DNA of 64,000 bases from Alphaproteobacteria bacterium (GTDB lineage: Bacteria > Pseudomonadota > Alphaproteobacteria > Micropepsales > Micropepsaceae): assembly GCA_017983635.1 (NCBI GenBank), contig JAGOBA010000004.1, positions 124,001 to 188,000 of the forward strand, given 5' to 3'. The position numbers and the translations under genes were made by a program. Below the pieces are notes generated by a model. The model was not told where the DNA came from and searched no databases. It saw only the letters and a program-made list of their open reading frames with translations. Shown here in pieces: positions 26,812 to 38,736 of the stretch. Positions within the stretch are counted from its first letter, which is position 1; the number at the start of each line of letters is the position of its first letter.

Positions 26812-28239
26812 TCAATTCCAAATGTGCGGATGGCGGTTGGCCCAAGGTTTGGCTTTTTCGAGCTGACCTGCAAGGCGTAAAAGCGTGGTCTCGTCGCCAA
26901 AGCGGCCGGCGAAGTGGACGCCGATCGGCAGGCCGTTCTTGGCCATCGCAAGGGGCAGCGAGATCGCGGGCTGGCCGGTCGCGTTCTGGATCGCGGTCAC
27001 GGGGAGGTAGTCGATGATCGGCGCGAAGGCCTTTACCGGATCCTTCTCGTGGAAGTCGAACGTGCCATTGCGGACCGGCGGCGCGCCGAGCGTTGTCGTC
27101 ACCCAGGCGTCATAGGTTTCGTGGAACAGCGCGATTTGGCGAGCGATGGCGTGCACTTGGAACCAGCACATCTGGTACTGCGCGGCGGTGATTTGTTTGC
27201 CTTGCTGATAGAGGCCCCAGGTCAGGCCTTGGAAATCGGACTCGTGCGGCGTGCGGCCTGTCAGCATCGCGGTGCCGTCGATCAGCATCGCGAGGCCCGA
27301 GGCCCAGATCGGCATGAAGGCCATCATCAGCACTTCGGAGGCGACGGAGGGGCTTGCTTCTTCGACCTGATGGCCGAGCGACTCGAGCGTCTTCGCGGTC
27401 TCCTTGATCGCGGCAACGCATTCGGGGTCAAAGGATTTGTTGAACAGGCTCTTGGTCGCAAAGGCGATGCGGAGTTTGCCGGGCGGCGTTCCGCTCTCGT
27501 CGAGATAGGATTTGGGCTTCGGCGGGGCCCAGTAGGGATCGCCGGCTTCGTTGCCCGCCGTCACGTCGAGCGCGGCGGCGGTGTCGCGCACCGTGCGGGT
27601 GACGACGCCTTCGCAGACCAGGCCGCCCATGATGTCCCCGAGATCGGGGCCGAGCGGGTTGCGGCCGCGCGTGGGCTTCAGACCGACGAGACCGTTGGCT
27701 GACGCGGGGGCACGGATCGAGCCGCCGCCGTCGTTCGCATGTGCTATGGGCACGATGCCGGCGGCGACCGCTGCGCCCGAACCACCCGAGGAGCCGCCCG
27801 TCGAGTGGTCGAGCTCCCAGGGGTTGTTGCAGGTGCCATAGAGTGTGGGCTCCGTCGTGGGCACGAGGCCGAACTCCGGCACGTTTGTTTTGCCCAGCGA
27901 GATCAAACCGGCGCCGGTGAAGCGGCGGACGATCGTCGCGTCATGTGGTGCGGGTACCGGCGGGATGAAGTTCGAACCCTGACGAGACGGCACGCCCTTT
28001 TGCGCGCCGAGGATATCCTTCAGAAGGAACGGTACGCCTGCGAACGGACCCTGCAGCGGTAGCTTAGCGGCGGAACGGGCGCGGTCGTAGGTCTTGAAGA
28101 TGACGGCGTTGAGTTTCGGGTTGTGCTTCTCGATGCGGGCGATCGCCTCTTCCACGAGTTCGGCGGGGCTAACCTCCCGCTTGGCGACCAATTCCGCCAG
28201 GCCAAGCGCGTCGTAGTTCGCGTAATGCGGAAATGCCAT
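26812..28239 (-). CDS. Amidase signature family enzyme (copy 2)
   Basis: This 475-residue paralogue of the downstream amidase shares the N-terminus ([20 protein letters not shown] against YADHDGLGLAELVRNKD) and the catalytic core: Lys in [13 protein letters not shown], then [18 protein letters not shown] and [18 protein letters not shown] precedes the ATG at 28239. The two probably form an operon created by tandem duplication, with diverged substrate pockets in the C-terminal halves. Confidence 0.9.
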   Translation of the reverse strand: MAFPHYANYDALGLAELVAKREVSPAELVEEAIARIEKHNPKLNAVIFKTYDRARSAAKLPLQGPFAGVPFLLKDILGAQKGVPSRQGSNFIPPVPAPHDATIVRRFTGAGLISLGKTNVPEFGLVPTTEPTLYGTCNNPWELDHSTGGSSGGSGAAVAAGIVPIAHANDGGGSIRAPASANGLVGLKPTRGRNPLGPDLGDIMGGLVCEGVVTRTVRDTAAALDVTAGNEAGDPYWAPPKPKSYLDESGTPPGKLRIAFATKSLFNKSFDPECVAAIKETAKTLESLGHQVEEASPSVASEVLMMAFMPIWASGLAMLIDGTAMLTGRTPHESDFQGLTWGLYQQGKQITAAQYQMCWFQVHAIARQIALFHETYDAWVTTTLGAPPVRNGTFDFHEKDPVKAFAPIIDYLPVTAIQNATGQPAISLPLAMAKNGLPIGVHFAGRFGDETTLLRLAGQLEKAKPWANRHPHIWN

Positions 28240-28372
28240 ATCGTTTCCTCACGTGTGCCGATTGCCGTCGAGACTAGCGGCGTGGTTGGGGTGTGTCACC
28301 AGTGGAAGCGGTGCGGGTCAGTAGATGCGTTGGTGCCGCTCTGCGCTTCCGCTAGGGTAGGCAGTTGGCGGG

Positions 28373-28927
28373 ATGCGTCGGATCATGACCAAACTACTGC
28401 CGCCTAGAGAGTTGGCTACCTCCCGCACCCGATTGCGGCCTGTCGCGGTAGGCGATGCGGATGCTGTGTTCGAATATGCGAGCAACCTCGCGGTCACGCG
28501 GTACATGGACTGGCCGCGACTGACTTCAATCGAGCAAGCGGCGGATTTCGTGTTGCGGTGCGAGCGCGCGTGGGCTGATGGAACGGCCTACCCGTGGGCG
28601 ATCGTCGCTAAGGATGGCAACCGGTTTGTCGGCGTGATCGAGTTACGATTGAATCCTCCCACAGCCGATTTCGGCTATGTCTTGGCCGAGCGATTTTGGG
28701 GGCGGGGAATCGCAAGCGAAGCTGCCGGTGCCGTAGTCGACTGGGTCTGGGCGCGGAGCGAGGTCAAGCGCATTTGGGCAACCTGTCACCCGGACAACGT
28801 CGCGTCCGCGCGGGTGTTGACGAAGATCGGATTGGTGTTTGAGGCCAGGCTTGAAGGCGTGGCGTTGCGGCCGCAGCTTGGCAAGGGGCTTTGGCCGAAG
28901 CTCCTGTTTTCGAAGGTGCGCGTTTAG
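28373..28927 (+). CDS. GNAT acetyltransferase, RimJ/RimL-like
   Basis: This 184-residue protein has the RimJ/RimL pattern. It starts with TSRTRLRPVAVGDADAVFEY, then YVLAERFWGRGIASEAAGAV (acetyl-CoA loop), and VKRIWATCHPDNVASARVL followed by KIGLVFEARLEG. Relatives acetylate ribosomal-protein N-termini or small molecules. Starts at 28373 or 28385 are both possible. It is monocistronic. Confidence 0.85.
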   Translation: MRRIMTKLLPPRELATSRTRLRPVAVGDADAVFEYASNLAVTRYMDWPRLTSIEQAADFVLRCERAWADGTAYPWAIVAKDGNRFVGVIELRLNPPTADFGYVLAERFWGRGIASEAAGAVVDWVWARSEVKRIWATCHPDNVASARVLTKIGLVFEARLEGVALRPQLGKGLWPKLLFSKVRV

Positions 28928-29011
28928 TGCGGGGAGGGGGCGCGGCAAACACTTGCTGCGGCTATTGAATGTCGCCTACGCTCGACAAACCCACAAACCC
29001 ACAGGCATTGT

Positions 29012-29602
29012 ATGATCACAAGAGCGCTGCTCGCCGCCGGCGTCGCACTGCCGGTCGTTTACTTTGCGAGCCAAATAGCCGCGATGGTGCTCAATCCCAG
29101 CTTCGACATTGCGACACAACAACCGAGCGAACTTGGCTGTTGTGGCGTCCATCACCCGATCGTCGCCAATGTCGGTTTCCTCATCACCGGCGCCTGTGCA
29201 GTTGCTGGCGGGGTTGGCATCTTCATCGGCTTGCGTCGCCTTGGCGGGAACGTCGTGTTGGCGGCACTGGCGGGTCTCGGCATGATCATGTTCGGTGTAG
29301 CGATGACGATGAGTGGGGCGTTTCCGCTGCCCGATCCGTTGCACTACGGGTTCGGTCTCTTCCCAACGGGTTTACTCGCACCATTGTTCGGGGCGTTGGC
29401 GCTGAAGGGTGCTCCGGCCGCACGCTGGATGATTTTGGGTAGCTTCGTGGTGACTGCTGGTCTCGTCGCGGTCATGTTCGGGGTTGGCGGCGTGATTGCT
29501 GAATCCAATCTTGGCTATTTCTCCCGGGCCGTCGCCCTCATAGCGTTCCCGACGATTGCCTACTTGTGTTGGACCGTGTCGGTCCGTTTGAAGGGTGCCT
29601 GA
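29012..29602 (+). CDS. DUF998-like integral membrane protein
   Basis: This 196-residue protein has about six hydrophobic segments. The first-loop pattern PSELGCCGVHHPIVANVGFL followed by ITGACAVAGGVGIFIG fits DUF998-type proteins, where a short extracytoplasmic His-Pro segment precedes helix 2. The function is unknown. It is convergent with phoD. Confidence 0.6.
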   Translation: MITRALLAAGVALPVVYFASQIAAMVLNPSFDIATQQPSELGCCGVHHPIVANVGFLITGACAVAGGVGIFIGLRRLGGNVVLAALAGLGMIMFGVAMTMSGAFPLPDPLHYGFGLFPTGLLAPLFGALALKGAPAARWMILGSFVVTAGLVAVMFGVGGVIAESNLGYFSRAVALIAFPTIAYLCWTVSVRLKGA

Positions 29603-29620
29603 TCGTCGTAGAGCGTTTGC

Positions 29621-31714
29621 TCACTCAAACGGAAACGCCGCCTTGCCTTGGAATGTTGGGCCGATGAGTTCCGGGGATTGGCCTGGGGCCCAGGCGCGCA
29701 AGGTGAACTTGGCTTTGCGGACGATGGGCGAGCCTTGGGGGCCGTGGTCGACTTCGGGGTTGGCCGTCGTGATCAGGTTCGCTTCGATGCGGCCCGCGTT
29801 GACGCTCATGATGCCGTAGCCGTTCGCGTTCGTGTCGGCGTAGGTGAGGCCCGGGTTCGCCTTCTTGTTCCAGAAGGCGTCGGAGAGCCAGCTTGAGCCG
29901 GTCCACGAGCGCACGAGGGCGCTGCTCACGCCGCCGAGCAATGCGAGGTTGAAGTTCTCGACCACCTCGTCACCGCTTTGATAGGTGACGATGCTGTGGA
30001 ACACCGAGTTCCCGCGTGCGGCGCGTTCGCCGCCGGTGAAGACCGGTTCGGAGGAGATGCCGGCGGTTGCGAACTCGACCGCAACGGGTGTCGGCGCATC
30101 CGCATCGAGCTTGTCGACGAGCAGGCCGGCCATGTGCATGTGGTGGTCGCCGGCGCAAGCGACGACGTTGGCGACGCCGTTGTCGCGGATGAACTCCATC
30201 AGCTCCTGACGCTCGGCCGGGTAGCCGTTCCAACCGTCGATGCCGAGGCATGAGTCCTTAATGCCAGCGAACCAGATGCTGCCGAGGTCCATGCGGACGG
30301 TCAGGGCCGGGAAGGAGTTCGCCCAGATCTTCCAGCGCGCGTCGGAGTTTGTGAGCACTTCTTTGAACCACGCCTTCTGCGTCGGACCTAAGACCGAGCC
30401 GCGCGGCGCGAGGCGCCGGCTGTTGGGCAGTTCGGTGCCCGGGATCAGGGCGGGGGCTTCGCCGTCGTTGGCGGTTCGGCCGAGATCGAGCAGCGTCACC
30501 GTTTCGATCGCCGGCAATGCTTGGCCTTCGATCTTTGGTGGTTTTGGCGGTGGCGACTTGTAGGAGCGGTTGTCAGTGAGAACAATCTCCAACGTCTTGC
30601 CCCACCGCAGCGTGCGATAGACGGTCATCGAGGCGAGGGCGGCGCGGTTATCGACGTTGGGGTCGATCCAATCTTGCTGCGGGCCGAGGTACGGGCTGTT
30701 CTCGACCTCGACGGATTTGAAGTCGCGCGCTGGGTTCTGCACCCGGCCGGTGGCGGGCATGCCGGTCAGGAGCGCGGGTATGAACTCGAACCAGGCTTGG
30801 TTGGCGACGACCTTGCGCTTTTGCGCGGGGACGCCGCCCTGATCGAAATAGGTGTCGTGCGACTGCCAACTGTCGTTGGTGAACTCGTGATCGTCCCACA
30901 TGCTGACGAATGGCCAGCGCGCGCGGGCGGCCTGCAGGTTCGCGTCGGAGAGATAGAGGCGATAGAGGAAGCGGTAGTCGGCGAGCGAGACCGCGTTGGT
31001 GGCGCCGCCGTTCTTGTTCCAGTCAGTCGTGGGCCATGGCTTTGAGCCGTCCGGCAATTGCGGGAAGATGCGCTCTCGCCCGTCCGCGCCCTTCAGCCAC
31101 TTCGGCTTCTTCATGTTGGCGTCCCAACGGTCGCCGCGCACTTCGTAAATGAAGTCGCCGAGGAAGAGCACGAAGTCGATTTGCTGTTCCGTCGGCGAGG
31201 CGAGGTCGTCGGCGAGCATGCGGGCCCAGGCGCCGTAGAAACCTTGCTCGTAGTTCTGGCAGCAGGCGAAGGCGAAGCGGGTGGGGCGCTCCGTGTTCGG
31301 TGCGGGCGCCGTGCGCGTGCGGCCAAGGCGCGATTGATCGCCGGCGGCGAGGAAGCGGTAGAAGTATGTCGAGTCAGGTTCGAGGCCCTGCACGACGAGG
31401 CGCAGCGTGTGGTCGGTTGCCGACGTCGCCGTGAGCATTTCATCGAGCACGATCTCGCCGAACTCGGGGCTGTGCGAGATTTGCACGCGAACGTCGATTG
31501 GGCCGTCGGCTCCCTCGTTCGATTCCACGCGGGTCCATAAGACAACGCCGTCGGGTTGCGGATCGCCTGAGGCTACGCCCTGCGGAAAGCGGAAGCGGCC
31601 GGTCGTCAGCGAGCGTGGCTGGGCAACGGCGAACGGAGCACGGGCGGTGGCGGCGAACGTGCCGGCAAGGCCGGCGAGGGACTTCAGAATGGTGCGGCGG
31701 TCGAACTGGGTCAT
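29621..31714 (-). CDS. phoD: Alkaline phosphatase D family protein (PhoD-like), Tat-exported
   Basis: This 697-residue phosphodiesterase/phosphatase is longer than the roughly 580 residues of Bacillus PhoD. A twin-arginine signal starts DRRTILKSLAGLAG, with a hydrophobic core and an Ala-rich cleavage region. The PhoD N-domain begins FPQGVASGDPQPDGVVLWTR. The metal-binding core shows VLFLGDFIYE, MWDDHEFTND and CAGDHHMHMAG. It would release phosphate from phosphodiesters in the periplasm or outside, with Fe and Ca cofactors. This fits the phosphate theme with ppk/ppx and the OprO/P-type porin, but no Pho box was identified. Confidence 0.9.
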   Translation of the reverse strand: MTQFDRRTILKSLAGLAGTFAATARAPFAVAQPRSLTTGRFRFPQGVASGDPQPDGVVLWTRVESNEGADGPIDVRVQISHSPEFGEIVLDEMLTATSATDHTLRLVVQGLEPDSTYFYRFLAAGDQSRLGRTRTAPAPNTERPTRFAFACCQNYEQGFYGAWARMLADDLASPTEQQIDFVLFLGDFIYEVRGDRWDANMKKPKWLKGADGRERIFPQLPDGSKPWPTTDWNKNGGATNAVSLADYRFLYRLYLSDANLQAARARWPFVSMWDDHEFTNDSWQSHDTYFDQGGVPAQKRKVVANQAWFEFIPALLTGMPATGRVQNPARDFKSVEVENSPYLGPQQDWIDPNVDNRAALASMTVYRTLRWGKTLEIVLTDNRSYKSPPPKPPKIEGQALPAIETVTLLDLGRTANDGEAPALIPGTELPNSRRLAPRGSVLGPTQKAWFKEVLTNSDARWKIWANSFPALTVRMDLGSIWFAGIKDSCLGIDGWNGYPAERQELMEFIRDNGVANVVACAGDHHMHMAGLLVDKLDADAPTPVAVEFATAGISSEPVFTGGERAARGNSVFHSIVTYQSGDEVVENFNLALLGGVSSALVRSWTGSSWLSDAFWNKKANPGLTYADTNANGYGIMSVNAGRIEANLITTANPEVDHGPQGSPIVRKAKFTLRAWAPGQSPELIGPTFQGKAAFPFE

Positions 31715-31877
31715 GGACTTGCGTGCTTGGTTTCCGGCGACAGTGTGACTCGTCGGGCGAGGCTATAACATCCTTGTGTGCGGTTCGGCTTGCGAATGCG
31801 GGCGGGTGGGGCATTCGGGCCATAGGAGCCGCGTTTTCTGTGGGTTAGTCTACGTCGTAGACTGGCGAGAGAGGCAT

Positions 31878-32786
31878 ATGAACAAGATCCCTGTGATGGG
31901 TACGGTTTCGCGCGCGTACGGGTTCGTGCTGGGGGAGTTTGGGACGATCGTGCGGCTGACCTGGGCGCCACTGCTGTTGGCGGCGGGATTGTCGTTGATG
32001 TACGGCGGACAAGCGATCGACGCGATGATCGCGTCGAAAGGCGATCCGAACACCCAGCTGCAATACGCGCCGATGCAGTTCTTGCTTGGGCTCGCAAGCT
32101 TTGCTGCGGGGATCATGGCGACTGTCGCGCTTCTTCGGGTCGTGATCTTCGGCGATCGCAAGACGGGTTTGTTCGTTTACCTCTGGCTTGGCGGGGCGGA
32201 GTTCCGGTTGATCATCGTGACGGTGCTGCTTGTGGTGGCGCTTATTGCGGCAGCGATTGCTACCGTTCTCGTGTTTGCAGTGTTGGGGGCGCTGGCATCG
32301 GCGATCCCGGCGCTGGGCGTTGTGGTCGGGATTGGCGGGGTGCTGCTGATCCCAGTGTTGATTTGGGCGGCGCTAAGGCTGTCGCTGGTTGGGCCAGTCG
32401 TCGTGGCCGAGAAGTCGCTTGGGGTCGAGCGGTCGTGGGCGCTGATGAAGGGCAACGCGCTTAGAATGTTTCTGGTGCTGCTGCTGACGTTGTTGCCGTT
32501 CGCGATTCTCACGGCGCTGATGGCGTTTGTGATCTTAGGTGCCGACTTCCCGCCGTTTCCAAAGTTCCCGGCGGCGGCTGGTCAGGATGCCGAGGCCACC
32601 CGCGCTGCGGCGGAAGTGTTCGGGAAGGCGATGGAGGATTGGCAATTGAAGTTCAGCGGCGCGATTCGGCTTCACTGGGTGGAGTTCGGTATCTTCGGCT
32701 TCATCACCAATATGATCCAGATCGCGCTACTGGCGGGCGTGCAAGGGAGCGCCTATGCCGCGCTCGCTGGCGAGCCGCACGAGTAG
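31878..32786 (+). CDS. Hypothetical multi-helix membrane protein
   Basis: This 302-residue protein has about six transmembrane helices. It opens with MGTVSRAYGFVLGEFGTIVR and contains RLSLVGPVVVAEKSLGVERS followed by WALMKGNALRMFLVLLLTLL, a pattern seen in YciC-like and glycerophosphoryl-diester-phosphodiesterase-associated membrane domains. GAGAGG lies just before ATG 31878, which is preferred over an upstream in-frame start. The function is not assigned. Confidence 0.65.
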   Translation: MNKIPVMGTVSRAYGFVLGEFGTIVRLTWAPLLLAAGLSLMYGGQAIDAMIASKGDPNTQLQYAPMQFLLGLASFAAGIMATVALLRVVIFGDRKTGLFVYLWLGGAEFRLIIVTVLLVVALIAAAIATVLVFAVLGALASAIPALGVVVGIGGVLLIPVLIWAALRLSLVGPVVVAEKSLGVERSWALMKGNALRMFLVLLLTLLPFAILTALMAFVILGADFPPFPKFPAAAGQDAEATRAAAEVFGKAMEDWQLKFSGAIRLHWVEFGIFGFITNMIQIALLAGVQGSAYAALAGEPHE

Positions 32787-32793
32787 CGTTCAT

Positions 32794-33480
32794 TTAGCGG
32801 AACGGATTGGGGATGCCGGGGAGGCCCGGGATCGAAGGGATCTCGATCTTCGAGCGGATTTCGCTCAAGCCGCGCTCGATCGCTTCGTCTTTCGATTTGT
32901 GAATGAAGTCGCGGATGGCGCCGAAGACGCCGTTCGAGTCGGCCAAGACAGAGTGGCCGGCGAGGATGTCGAGCGCTTCGTTCGTCGCGTTCGAAACGAT
33001 GTTGGCGGCGCCCGAGATCGTGCTGAGTTCGGTCGAACCGTCTTCGTAGACGTCGATCTTCAATTCCGTGCCGCGGATACCGATGACGACAGTGGGCGTT
33101 TTTATGCGCGTGTTCTTTTCCGGCATTTGGCCGGAGATGAACCGGAACGCGCCCTTGGCCAGCGTCACGGCAGAGCGGCTGTTCGCGCCGGCGAAGACGT
33201 ATTCGTCGATGACCGCGTTGGCGTTCGCGCCGAGCGTCAGCTTCGAGGTGTCGATGAAGCGCACCGCTGCGCCGCTATCATCGCCGGTCTCGAGGCGTTG
33301 GTTTTGGAAGATCGCGGCGGCTTGTGCGAGTTCGATGCGCGAGCCACCTGCTTCGGTTCCCCAGACGTCGTTGACGACGATCTCAGCGGCACCGATGCCG
33401 TTGGCGGCGGTCGCGGTGGTAGCCAGCAGTGCGGCGTGCGCGGTCGCGAGCATCAGAGCGTCGCGGCGTGTCAGCTTCAT
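32794..33480 (-). CDS. FecR domain-containing exported protein
   Basis: This 228-residue protein begins with MKLTRRDALMLATAHAALLA, a possible twin-arginine type export signal. The FecR-like domain contains RFIDTSKLTLGANANAVID, VTLAKGAFRFISGQM and RIKTPTVVIGIRGTEL, the last being the strongest signature. Unlike true FecR it has no cytoplasmic anti-sigma region, and no sigma factor or TonB receptor lies nearby, so a stand-alone periplasmic role is likely. The start at 33480 places the export signal at the N-terminus. Confidence 0.8.
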   Translation of the reverse strand: MKLTRRDALMLATAHAALLATTATAANGIGAAEIVVNDVWGTEAGGSRIELAQAAAIFQNQRLETGDDSGAAVRFIDTSKLTLGANANAVIDEYVFAGANSRSAVTLAKGAFRFISGQMPEKNTRIKTPTVVIGIRGTELKIDVYEDGSTELSTISGAANIVSNATNEALDILAGHSVLADSNGVFGAIRDFIHKSKDEAIERGLSEIRSKIEIPSIPGLPGIPNPFR

Positions 33481-33839
33481 GGTTCTCGTCCCCGGTCCGT
33501 GTGTGGCGCCATAGGAGCGTAGGGTGGCAGGCGTGACAAGGGCTGCGGGGCGTGCGGCCGTCACAGTTGTTCAGGTGGCTCATCCGTCTTACTGGCAAAC
33601 TCAGTTCAGACGGAGTGGCTTGGGTGGCTCTGTGGCCAGCAGTTGTAGGTCTTTTCGATGTTCGCTACGCGGTGTACTGTAACCGCTCCCATAAGCGGCA
33701 GGATCGCATGTCGAGCCGATTGGGACGGATGATTGTCGATCCGGGCGTGTGCAGCGGGAAGCCGCGTTAGCGGGATCGCGCGATTATCGTATGATGGTTG
33801 AATTCCCAGTGGGCGGAACTTCATGGGTACCATTCGGCG
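33481..33839. other. Gene-free stretch between fecR-like gene and hypothetical membrane protein
   Basis: These 359 bp separate two divergently oriented genes and presumably carry both promoters. I see no convincing reading frame, tRNA, terminator hairpin or repeat. Open frames here lack ribosome sites and resemble no family known to me. Confidence 0.5.
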
Positions 33840-34475
33840 ATGACGGGCGACACGAAGGACATGCGTTTCCCACCCCAAGGGCATCAAGTTCGCTCCGACG
33901 CCGAAGCGCGGGAAATTGCGCGCTGGCTTGGGGCCAGGGTGAGTGACAAGAGGATTCACTTCGATCCGGCTATACCTGCAAAGAAAGTGTTGGCTGCGAG
34001 ACAATCTTGTAGTGTCCCCGAATCAGAGAAAATTCTCGCCCTTGTGGATTTGACGTTATTTGGGTCCGCCGCCGAGTGCATTGTTATCGGATGGTCCGCG
34101 ATCTATTTCCGCTGGCCGAGTGCCGTTCCTCCAAAGCGAATCGATTTTTCCAAGCTGGTTCAGAGTGAAGTCTCTTCGAGTTGGAGCGTGATATCCATTG
34201 GCGGTGAGCACCAGATCGGGGCAGTAGAAGCAGCCAGCGTCTTCAATCTTCTTAAGGGTCTTCAGGAAGTGCTGGTCAAAGGCATCCCTGCGCAGAGCGA
34301 TCGCGAAGCCGCTGCGCCGCATCGTACAACGAGCTTGCTGTTTCCTTTTGTGTTGATCGGCTTGGTCTTATTCTTCGCGCGGGACCTTCTGTCGGGTGCA
34401 GAGAGTCCGGTGTTCTTGATGGCTGCGCTCGCGGCTGCGATTGTGTTCGCGACGTTTCTGTTCAGCAAGAGGTGA
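33840..34475 (+). CDS. Hypothetical protein with possible PH-like domain and C-terminal membrane anchor
   Basis: This 211-residue protein has a soluble N-terminal region in which EKILALVDLTLFGSAAEC, then IVIGWSAIYFRW and RIDFSKLV, look like the beta-strand pattern of bacterial PH-like domains. Two C-terminal transmembrane helices follow (LLFPFVLIGLVLFFARDLL and VFLMAALAAAIVFATFLF). ATG 33840 is used, and an upstream TTG at 33798 is also in frame. The domain guess is weak and no function is assigned. Confidence 0.5.
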   Translation: MTGDTKDMRFPPQGHQVRSDAEAREIARWLGARVSDKRIHFDPAIPAKKVLAARQSCSVPESEKILALVDLTLFGSAAECIVIGWSAIYFRWPSAVPPKRIDFSKLVQSEVSSSWSVISIGGEHQIGAVEAASVFNLLKGLQEVLVKGIPAQSDREAAAPHRTTSLLFPFVLIGLVLFFARDLLSGAESPVFLMAALAAAIVFATFLFSKR

Positions 34476-34554
34476 AGAGCAAACGCGGCATGGCGCGGTA
34501 AGTGTCGACGGGCATGCGTTGTTAAGCAATCGAGGGCAGGTCCGGTCGCCAGTG

Positions 34555-37452
<2,898 letters not shown>

Positions 37453-37527
37453 GAGCCTTACAAGTTTGTCTGATCGCGCCACGACTCAAGCCCCGTTCGA
37501 TTCCCGCCGCTCATAAACCGATCGAAG

Positions 37528-37542
37528 GAACAGAACAAGAAC
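37528..37542 (-). promoter_or_regulatory. LexA (SOS) box upstream of uvrA
   Basis: On the minus strand the sequence is GTTCTTGTTCTGTTC, an exact match to the alphaproteobacterial LexA operator GTTC-N7-GTTC. It is 75 bp upstream of the uvrA start, a reasonable promoter distance, so uvrA is probably damage-inducible. Confidence 0.85.
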
Positions 37543-37650
37543 TATCGCGCGAGCCCGTTGGGTGGGGCATCAATCCGGGGGGTAACACGCTCGTCAAGGG
37601 GCAACGTCGCGTGAGAGAAATGGGCGTTGGTTTGCTGGGGAAGAATCTTG

Positions 37651-37930
37651 GAGATCCGCAAGGCTGGCCTCTATGAACAGATCTGGCAGGCGTTCGCTGT
37701 GCTTGCGCCCCGTCCGCACCGCCGGCGTGATGGGCGACGGGCGGGCTTACGATTTCGTCTGTGGTCTACGCGCGGTGATGAGCACGGACGGCATGACGGC
37801 GGACAGCTACCCGTTCGAGAACGCGTTCCTGAGTAAGGTGGCGACGCGGATCATCAACGAGGTGAAGGGGACTAATCGGGTGGTGTATGATGTGACGAGC
37901 AAGCCGCCGCGCACGATTGATTGGGAGTAG
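37651..37930 (+). pseudogene. guaA: guaA (GMP synthase) 3'-terminal remnant, frameshifted
   Basis: The translation reads [18 protein letters not shown], then after a one-base frameshift in a CCCC run near 37713, [18 protein letters not shown], later [17 protein letters not shown] and [10 protein letters not shown], and then a stop at 37928-37930. This is the last 90 or so residues of GMP synthase, a protein of about 520 residues. No upstream part of guaA is present. The remnant abuts the foreign-looking operon by 38 bp. The guaA 3' end is a known attachment site for integrative elements, so this is likely a relic junction and not a functional gene. Confidence 0.88.
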
Positions 37931-37968
37931 GGGAGCTTGGAGGGGAGCAGTTGGTTTACGTTGTCTGA

Positions 37969-38736
37969 CTAAGGCCGCCGCAATCGTTTGAGAAGCTCCT
38001 CGGCCTTTTGTCGTCCAACGGCTCTAAGCAATAGTCCACTTTCGTTGTCGTCAAGTAGGTCACTCATTCTGGTTATTGCCATGCCTGCAGCGTTCTCCGT
38101 CACTCCATGTCGCGCGATTGACTCAACCAGTTCACGGCGGGTCATCCTTTTCGGGTACCTGAAATAGAGGAGCAGCAAAGCGTAGTCGGGACCCCCGAGA
38201 TTCCGCACGTTCACGTACGCCCGGCCATCAATTTCTTCGAAGTACGGATAGATCTTCTGAGTGAGCTCTGCGATCAAATCACTTGCTTCGCCCGTGTCTC
38301 TGCCATCGCAGTATCGCACCATTTCCGCCAACACCCATGACGCGAGCGGGACAATGGCCGTAGCGTCCATCGGGTTGGCGTCGAGGTCTCCAGGGTCGTG
38401 GCGTCCACCACGATTGTTGACCACCTCGTAAATGAAGACGCAAGCCTTCGGGATCACGATCCGCACCGTCTCTGCGTGAGTACCCTTCGGCAGCTGCTCG
38501 AGTTTTCTCAGTTCGTTACCCGCTTTGAAATCGCGGGCGGCGGGGAGGTTCTGACCACAGTGAACCATTAGTGCCTTGGTCACTGCCTCAACGAACTTGC
38601 CAGCTTTTAGGCAGACTGCGTCCCATTTCTCTTCGACGAACTTCTCCTGTAGGTCCGCGAAGTGCTTCAGGATCGCGGTGACGTGCACCTGTGCGAACTT
38701 TGTCGCAAGTAATCTCTTCACGGCGTCGCGCGACAT
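37969..38736 (-). CDS. HEPN/Abi-like protein with C-terminal winged helix (operon gene 5)
   Basis: This 255-residue protein has an N-terminal helical domain including KWDAVCLKAGKFVEAVTKAL. It is followed by EVVNNRGGRHDPGDLDANPM with DATAIVPLASWVLAEMVRYC. The NNR-x3-H...N-x-MDA pattern resembles HEPN/abortive-infection-type domains that carry an R-N-x(4-6)-H motif, but the first Arg of the usual motif is replaced here. The C-terminal 85 residues (YALLLLYFRYPKRMTRREL, ITRMSDLLDDNESGLL) look like a winged helix. The start is ATG 38736, overlapping the previous stop as TAATG with AAGGA upstream. It is the last gene of the operon. RNase or toxin activity is an inference. Confidence 0.6.
   Translation of the reverse strand: MSRDAVKRLLATKFAQVHVTAILKHFADLQEKFVEEKWDAVCLKAGKFVEAVTKALMVHCGQNLPAARDFKAGNELRKLEQLPKGTHAETVRIVIPKACVFIYEVVNNRGGRHDPGDLDANPMDATAIVPLASWVLAEMVRYCDGRDTGEASDLIAELTQKIYPYFEEIDGRAYVNVRNLGGPDYALLLLYFRYPKRMTRRELVESIARHGVTENAAGMAITRMSDLLDDNESGLLLRAVGRQKAEELLKRLRRP

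Noticed and set aside
37627..37836. Short rightward frame [12 protein letters not shown]... as its own gene
   Set aside because: It is the first part of the guaA remnant before the frameshift, not an independent gene.
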